DNA of 36,924 bases from Bacillota bacterium (GTDB taxonomy: Bacteria; Bacillota; Clostridia; Lachnospirales; Lachnospiraceae): the NCBI GenBank assembly GCA_023410575.1, contig JAEYPP010000062.1, positions 1-36,924 of the forward strand. Reading direction: 5' to 3'. The position numbers were made by a program, and so were the translations under genes. Each line of letters starts with the position of its first letter. Position 1 is the first letter of the stretch. Below the pieces are notes generated by a model. It saw only the letters and a list, made by a program, of their open reading frames with translations. It was not told the origin of the DNA and did not search any database. Shown here piece by piece: positions 32,997 to 36,924 of the stretch.

Positions 32997-33053
32997 AATT
33001 AATTTATTAATTTTTCAACTCAATTTATTATTAACATACCAAAGTCAAGGGTT

Positions 33054-34130
33054 TTAAGCTTCTTCTTGTAAGTTAGCCAACTTCGCAGCTTGGTCTGCTG
33101 CTGTCAAACTATCAATAATCTCCTGTAAATCACCATTCATTATTTCATCTAGGCGATGAGATGTCAACTTAATTCTATGATCGGTGCAACGTCCCTGTGG
33201 GAAATTATACGTACGAATTTTTTCGGAACGGTCACCTGTTCCAACTTGGCTTTTACGTGCAGCTGCTTCTGCATCGTGAGCCTTTTCCAATTCCATCTCA
33301 TATAAACGTGCACGTAAAACTTTTAATGCTTTATCACGATTCTTTAACTGAGATTTCTCGTCCTGACAAGAAATTACAATACCCGTTGGAATATGAGTCA
33401 AACGAACAGCCGAGTCCGTAGTATTAACGCACTGTCCACCATTACCAGAAGAACGGAATACATCAAATCTACAATCATTCATATTTAACTCAACATCAAC
33501 CTCTTCAGCCTCAGGCATAATAGCTACTGTTACTGTTGATGTATGAATACGACCACCAGATTCTGTCACTGGAATTCTTTGTACACGGTGTACTCCACTC
33601 TCATACTTCAATTTAGAATAAGCACCTTGCCCATTAATCATAAATATAACTTCTTTACAACCACCAATTCCATTCTCATTAATACTCATCATATCGATTT
33701 TCCAACGCATTGTTTCTGCATATTTTGAGTACATACGGAATAATTCAGCAGCAAATAAGGCTGCCTCATCACCACCAGCACCTGCACGAATTTCAACGAT
33801 TACGTTCTTATCGTCATTAGGATCTTTTGGGAGTAATAAAATTTTTAGTTCTCCCTCTATTACCTCAAGCTGTTGCTTACTAGATGCTAATTCTTCCTTC
33901 GCCAATTCACGAAGTTCTTCATCACTTTCTTCTTCTAACATCTGTAGGCTTTCTTCAATGTTTTTCTTTGTATTTTTATATTCTAAGTATTTATCTACGA
34001 TTTCACCTAAGTCGTTCTGCTCCTTCATCAGTTTACGAAATCTCGCTTGATCATTCGTAACCGTTGGCTCATGCAACTCATCTTGAATTTCTTGAAAACG
34101 AATTAGCAAATCCTCTAATTTATCAAACAT
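33054..34130 (-). CDS. prfA: Peptide chain release factor 1
   Basis: This 358-aa protein ends translation at UAG and UAA codons. After a helical domain 1 comes RAGAGGDEAALFAAEL (about residues 114-129). The codon-reading PxT motif is PVT at 187-189 (HRVQRIPVTESGGR), which marks RF1 rather than RF2, and the peptide-release GGQ is at 231-233 (SSGNGGQCVN). The C-terminal helix SLTAADQAAKLANL is normal. TGGAGG lies six bases before the ATG. It is the last gene of the DUF1385-prmC-prfA group, 27 bp after prmC, whose product methylates the GGQ glutamine. Confidence 0.97.
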   Translation of the reverse strand: MFDKLEDLLIRFQEIQDELHEPTVTNDQARFRKLMKEQNDLGEIVDKYLEYKNTKKNIEESLQMLEEESDEELRELAKEELASSKQQLEVIEGELKILLLPKDPNDDKNVIVEIRAGAGGDEAALFAAELFRMYSKYAETMRWKIDMMSINENGIGGCKEVIFMINGQGAYSKLKYESGVHRVQRIPVTESGGRIHTSTVTVAIMPEAEEVDVELNMNDCRFDVFRSSGNGGQCVNTTDSAVRLTHIPTGIVISCQDEKSQLKNRDKALKVLRARLYEMELEKAHDAEAAARKSQVGTGDRSEKIRTYNFPQGRCTDHRIKLTSHRLDEIMNGDLQEIIDSLTAADQAAKLANLQEEA

Positions 34131-34157
34131 GTTTTTCCTCCATAATAACTAATTAGC

Positions 34158-34997
34158 TTATATATCATCTTTTAGCTTTGCGCTTACCACACGGTCAAGA
34201 TTAGCATAATCTTTTGTAACCTCTATATTATCATAACCATTTTCTTTAAGAAGCTCACATACAGCAGCTGCTTGCTCACATCCAATCTCAAAATAGACCT
34301 TGCCAGCCTTGGTTAAATAATTCTTGGACTGTTCTGCTAGTATACGATAGAACTCTAAACCATCTTCTGTTCCATCTAATGCAAGCAATGGCTCATAATC
34401 TTTTACTTCCGGCATTAACGTTTGTATTACATCGGTTGGTATATATGGAGGATTTGATACAATCACATCATATCTGTCTGTTACATTAGTAAACATATTG
34501 CTTTCAATCAATTTAACATCTGCATGAATACGTGTAGCATTTTCCTTTGCTAACTCCAATGCTTTACGTGATATATCTAATGCAGTAATGCTCTTTGCTT
34601 GCGAAAGCTTTGCTAAGCTTATAGCTATACAACCTGAACCAGTACAAACATCCAAGATTGTCTTGTCTTTACTATCCTTTAGAACAAGTTCAACTAAGAT
34701 TTCTGTGTCTTGCCTTGGTATTAAGACATTCTCATTCACAAGAAAATTAATCCCCATAAACTCTTGTTCACCAATAATATACTGCATTGGCTCATGTTTT
34801 ACTCTTCTATTAATAAAACTCTGATATATTTCAAATTGGCTTTCTAGCATTTGATCTGTGGAATGTAATAAATATTCAGCTCGTGTCATCTTAATTATCG
34901 ACTCCATTAGATACCATGCTTCCAGACTCACATTCTCAATCTTAGCATTTTCTAACTGACTTATTCCCCATTTAAGGCTTTCCTGATAAGTTCTCAT
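34158..34997 (-). CDS. prmC: Release factor glutamine methyltransferase
   Basis: This 279-aa enzyme transfers a methyl group from S-adenosylmethionine to the GGQ glutamine of release factors. The N-terminal helical domain binds the release factor. PRQDTEILVE (about residues 94-103) leads into the SAM fold with DVCTGSGCIAISLA (about 116-129), an acidic strand end ITALDISRKALELA, and the catalytic NPPY (182-185) in VSNPPYIPTDV. Length is normal. GGGAG lies five bases before the ATG. The gene lies between DUF1385 (11 bp gap) and prfA, which encodes its substrate. Confidence 0.96.
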   Translation of the reverse strand: MRTYQESLKWGISQLENAKIENVSLEAWYLMESIIKMTRAEYLLHSTDQMLESQFEIYQSFINRRVKHEPMQYIIGEQEFMGINFLVNENVLIPRQDTEILVELVLKDSKDKTILDVCTGSGCIAISLAKLSQAKSITALDISRKALELAKENATRIHADVKLIESNMFTNVTDRYDVIVSNPPYIPTDVIQTLMPEVKDYEPLLALDGTEDGLEFYRILAEQSKNYLTKAGKVYFEIGCEQAAAVCELLKENGYDNIEVTKDYANLDRVVSAKLKDDI

Positions 34998-35008
34998 ATA
35001 TACTCCCG

Positions 35009-36400
35009 CTATTTTTCATCCTTATCAAAAGAAAGATAACGATCAAGCGCCTTTAAAATTGCATCTTCTTCCTCAGAATCATCCGGTTCCAATGATGCTA
35101 CAATCTCAGTAGATGCAATTACTGGCTCAGCTGATTTGCTCCTTACTTTTTCCATCATAATCGCATGCTTTAGATCAGCATCCGTTGGTTTATCAAATAA
35201 TATCTTATCTAAAGATGCAAATTCTTGCTCATCGGTAATTGCCGTTTCTTGCTTTGTATCTACGAAATTTATATTAACCTGATCTTGTTCTTTATTACTA
35301 CTATTATCTTGTGTATATACACTATTAGACTTAGTCTTGCTTGACTTATCCTTTGCTTTCTCAGCTTTTGTCTTTACCACTTTTGGTGTTTCTACCTTTT
35401 GATTTCCGCCATCCTGTACTTTATCTAAGGATGCCGAATTACTTATTTTACTAGGTTGTAAGTTCTTAGTAACATCTGATTTCTTATTTTTCTTATTATT
35501 TTTTTTGAAATTCTCAGAAAGATATGCTCTCCAATCAAAAACTGCTTCTACAGAGGCAATTGCAACTTCAATCATCGATTCATCTGGTTCTTTAGTAGTT
35601 AAGCCTTGCATCCACATACCTGGTTTGCTAATAATACGTATGAAAATATTATCTGATCTACCTGCCAAACGAATAATCTCATATGAAATACCAGCAATTA
35701 CAGGTACTAATAAAATACGCAGAATATATCGAAGATAAACGGTATCTACCTGAATAAACATAAATAGTATAATACTAAGTAGCATAACAAAAAGCATAAA
35801 GCTAGTTCCACAACGTTTATGTTCTTTTGATTGACGTTTTACATTGCTAACAGTCAATTCATATCCTTTTTCTATACAATTAATTGTCTTATGTTCTGCA
35901 CCATGATACTGAAAAAAACGCTTTATGTCCTTCATCTGGGAAATAGCTACAACATACCCAACAAAAAGCGCAACTCGAATAACACCTTCGATTAATCCCA
36001 AAATGATAACAGAATCAATCTTATCTGACACTAAATTTGATAAAAATAATGGAAGCAAAATAAATATTCCTACGGCAATTACGATTGAAAGGAAGAATGT
36101 AAGAAATGTAAAAAATCCATCACTTGATTTTTTTTCTTTTGGTTTTTGTTCCTCTTCTTCAAAAAAAGTTGAGGAGAAAGAAATTGCTTTAGTTCCAATG
36201 TACATAGAATCAGCAAACGCAGCTATGCCACGAAAGATAGGGAGTTTGAAAAAGGAAAGTTTATCATTAATTCCCCTGTACTCGCTTATCTCTACCGCAA
36301 TTTCGTCATTAGGTTTACGCACAGCAATTGCATACTTCTCTTTATTTTTCATCATAACGCCTTCAAGTACAGCTTGACCACCAATACCAGATGATTTCAT
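35009..36400 (-). CDS. DUF1385 (YqhQ-like) membrane protein with long C-terminal extension
   Basis: This 463-aa protein has a DUF1385 core of about 310 residues: SSGIGGQAVLEGVMMKNKEK at the N-terminus, FRGIAAFADSM, several membrane segments (about residues 95-120, 128-160, 200-250), the conserved QYHGAEHKTINCIE (about 169-182) with paired His and Glu suggesting metal or catalytic use, and RCGTSFMLFVM. An additional ~150 residues follow, rich in Lys, Ser, Asp and Asn (KKNNKKNKKSD, KTKAEKAKDKSSKTKSNS), then an acidic tail ending ALDRYLSFDKDEK. The function of the family is unknown to me. GAGGG lies seven bases before the ATG. It heads the prmC-prfA group, the usual clostridial order. Confidence 0.88.
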   Translation of the reverse strand: MKSSGIGGQAVLEGVMMKNKEKYAIAVRKPNDEIAVEISEYRGINDKLSFFKLPIFRGIAAFADSMYIGTKAISFSSTFFEEEEQKPKEKKSSDGFFTFLTFFLSIVIAVGIFILLPLFLSNLVSDKIDSVIILGLIEGVIRVALFVGYVVAISQMKDIKRFFQYHGAEHKTINCIEKGYELTVSNVKRQSKEHKRCGTSFMLFVMLLSIILFMFIQVDTVYLRYILRILLVPVIAGISYEIIRLAGRSDNIFIRIISKPGMWMQGLTTKEPDESMIEVAIASVEAVFDWRAYLSENFKKNNKKNKKSDVTKNLQPSKISNSASLDKVQDGGNQKVETPKVVKTKAEKAKDKSSKTKSNSVYTQDNSSNKEQDQVNINFVDTKQETAITDEQEFASLDKILFDKPTDADLKHAIMMEKVRSKSAEPVIASTEIVASLEPDDSEEEDAILKALDRYLSFDKDEK

Positions 36401-36558
36401 TTTTCATCCCTCTTTCCTATCATTATGATTTATTAATACATCAAATTGACATTATTTCAACCGATCAACACACACTTTACGACTTCCTCGGTTCACAATA
36501 GTCTGAGCAAAGAAGCAATATACTTCTTGTTGATTCTTTACTTATCATCGCACAATTT

Positions 36559-36589
36559 AAAAATAGGTTGAGATTCCACACCTCAACCT
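36559..36589 (-). terminator. Terminator of rpmE
   Basis: AGGTTGAG and CTCAACCT form a perfect 8-bp stem with a 9-nt loop; on the minus strand ATTTTTAAA follows. It lies 27 nt after the rpmE stop codon. Confidence 0.85.
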
Positions 36590-36615
36590 GATTTTATCAC
36601 TTTATTATCCCAAAA

Positions 36616-36822
36616 CTAGTTGTTACTAATACCATATCTACGATTGAACTTATCAATAGCACCACGAGCTGCAGCGGCTTTCTGCTGACCTGTGTAGAAA
36701 GAATGGCACTTAGAACAAACTTCTACGTGAATTTCTGGCTTTGTTGAACCAGTTACGAACTCATTACCACAGTTACATGTAACTTTTGCCTGATAGTATT
36801 TTGGTTGAATTGCTTCTTGCAT
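36616..36822 (-). CDS. rpmE: 50S ribosomal protein L31, zinc-binding type
   Basis: This 68-aa protein of the large ribosomal subunit has the four zinc cysteines of the C+ form: C16 and C18 in TCNCGNEF, C36 and C39 in VCSKCHSFYTG. It ends in the usual AIDKFNRRYG. The C+ form usually serves in zinc-replete cells; a cysteine-free paralogue, if present, is elsewhere. An in-frame GTG three codons upstream is possible, but GAGAGG about eight bases before the ATG favours this start. It is monocistronic, with a terminator, ahead of the DUF1385-prmC-prfA group. Confidence 0.96.
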   Translation of the reverse strand: MQEAIQPKYYQAKVTCNCGNEFVTGSTKPEIHVEVCSKCHSFYTGQQKAAAARGAIDKFNRRYGISNN

Positions 36823-36831
36823 TATTTTCAC

Positions 36832-36914
36832 CTCTCTATGTCAGAATCCTATGATAGTTTCTCCTTCATAGAGGAGAAAACTTGTTCATTCAAATAAACA
36901 GCTTTCTTATTATA
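36832..36914 (-). promoter_or_regulatory. rpmE promoter and structured leader
   Basis: On the minus strand TGTTATAAT (with -10 at 36909-36914) is an extended -10; the -35 would lie at or beyond the window edge. The leader of about 75 nt contains a hairpin TTTCTCC/GGAGAAA (36858-36879). L31 leaders in Firmicutes can bind L31 for autogenous control; whether this one does is not shown. Confidence 0.45.
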
Positions 36915-36924
36915 ACATACACAT

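Noticed and set aside
1..36924. CRISPR arrays, tRNA/rRNA genes, insertion sequences, prophage or defence genes
   Set aside because: None found by eye: no regularly spaced short repeats, no cloverleaf I could fold, no transposase or integrase motifs. Every sizeable gene has an ordinary metabolic, transport or unknown membrane role.

Overview
The window reads as chromosome of a low-GC, anaerobic, plant-polymer-degrading Clostridium of the Lachnospiraceae. The grounds are the A+T-rich intergenic DNA, strong AGGAGG ribosome sites, a cellobiose phosphorylase very close to the characterised clostridial enzymes, and an rpmE-DUF1385-prmC-prfA cluster typical of Clostridia. Lachnoclostridium (Clostridium) phytofermentans or a near relative fits best, but the species is an inference. 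There are 29 convincing protein genes, 24 of them on the minus strand, and almost all are ordinary housekeeping or transport genes. I see no rRNA, tRNA, insertion sequence, prophage or CRISPR array.

Layout. 1-1.6 kb: a GNAT acetyltransferase (-) divergent from a YbaK/PrdX-type aminoacyl-tRNA deacylase (+). 1.6-6.7 kb: a peptide-type ABC importer operon (-): lipoprotein, two permeases, and one ATPase with two nucleotide-binding domains. 6.8-8.1 kb: a class Ic-like aspartate aminotransferase (+), converging on cellobiose phosphorylase (8.2-10.7 kb, -). 11.2-12.6 kb: uracil permease (+) behind a leader that holds a five-codon ORF and an intrinsic terminator. 12.8-15.4 kb: two unrecognised membrane-anchored proteins (+). 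15.4-18.9 kb: asd, then the DUF6145-coaX-dus operon (all -). 19.1-21.2 kb: a LiaF-like membrane protein and argF with two ARG boxes (-). 21.3-26.0 kb: an RND-type exporter, its likely TetR repressor and a DUF3793 protein in one operon (-). 26.2-29.5 kb: pgi and a membrane protein with a very long Lys/Glu-rich coiled coil (-). 29.7-32.6 kb: ktrB-ktrA potassium uptake plus a SpoU-type RNA methyltransferase (-). 33.0-36.9 kb: prfA, prmC, DUF1385 and rpmE (-).

How the genes work together. Cellobiose phosphorylase yields glucose-1-phosphate and glucose; pgi carries hexose phosphate into glycolysis. The aspartate aminotransferase, asd and argF are amino-acid biosynthesis genes, coaX starts CoA synthesis, and prmC methylates the release factor encoded next to it. 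The remaining genes handle import (peptides, uracil, K+) and export (RND pump).

Most of the unexplained signal lies between genes. The best candidate for an undescribed element is a ~107-nt, GC-rich, multi-hairpin repeat present twice (18887-18993 and 26029-26134). One pair of substitutions between the copies is compensatory in the terminal stem, and two loops are CU-rich. Second is the uracil-permease leader (mini-ORF, terminator, competing pairing). Several operator candidates also stand out: a TetR palindrome at the exporter, a LacI-type palindrome at cellobiose phosphorylase, tandem ARG boxes at argF, and a large inverted repeat over the ktrB -35 region. No computation or database search was run. 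Family names rest on recognised motifs, and promoters on eye-matched -35/-10 boxes.
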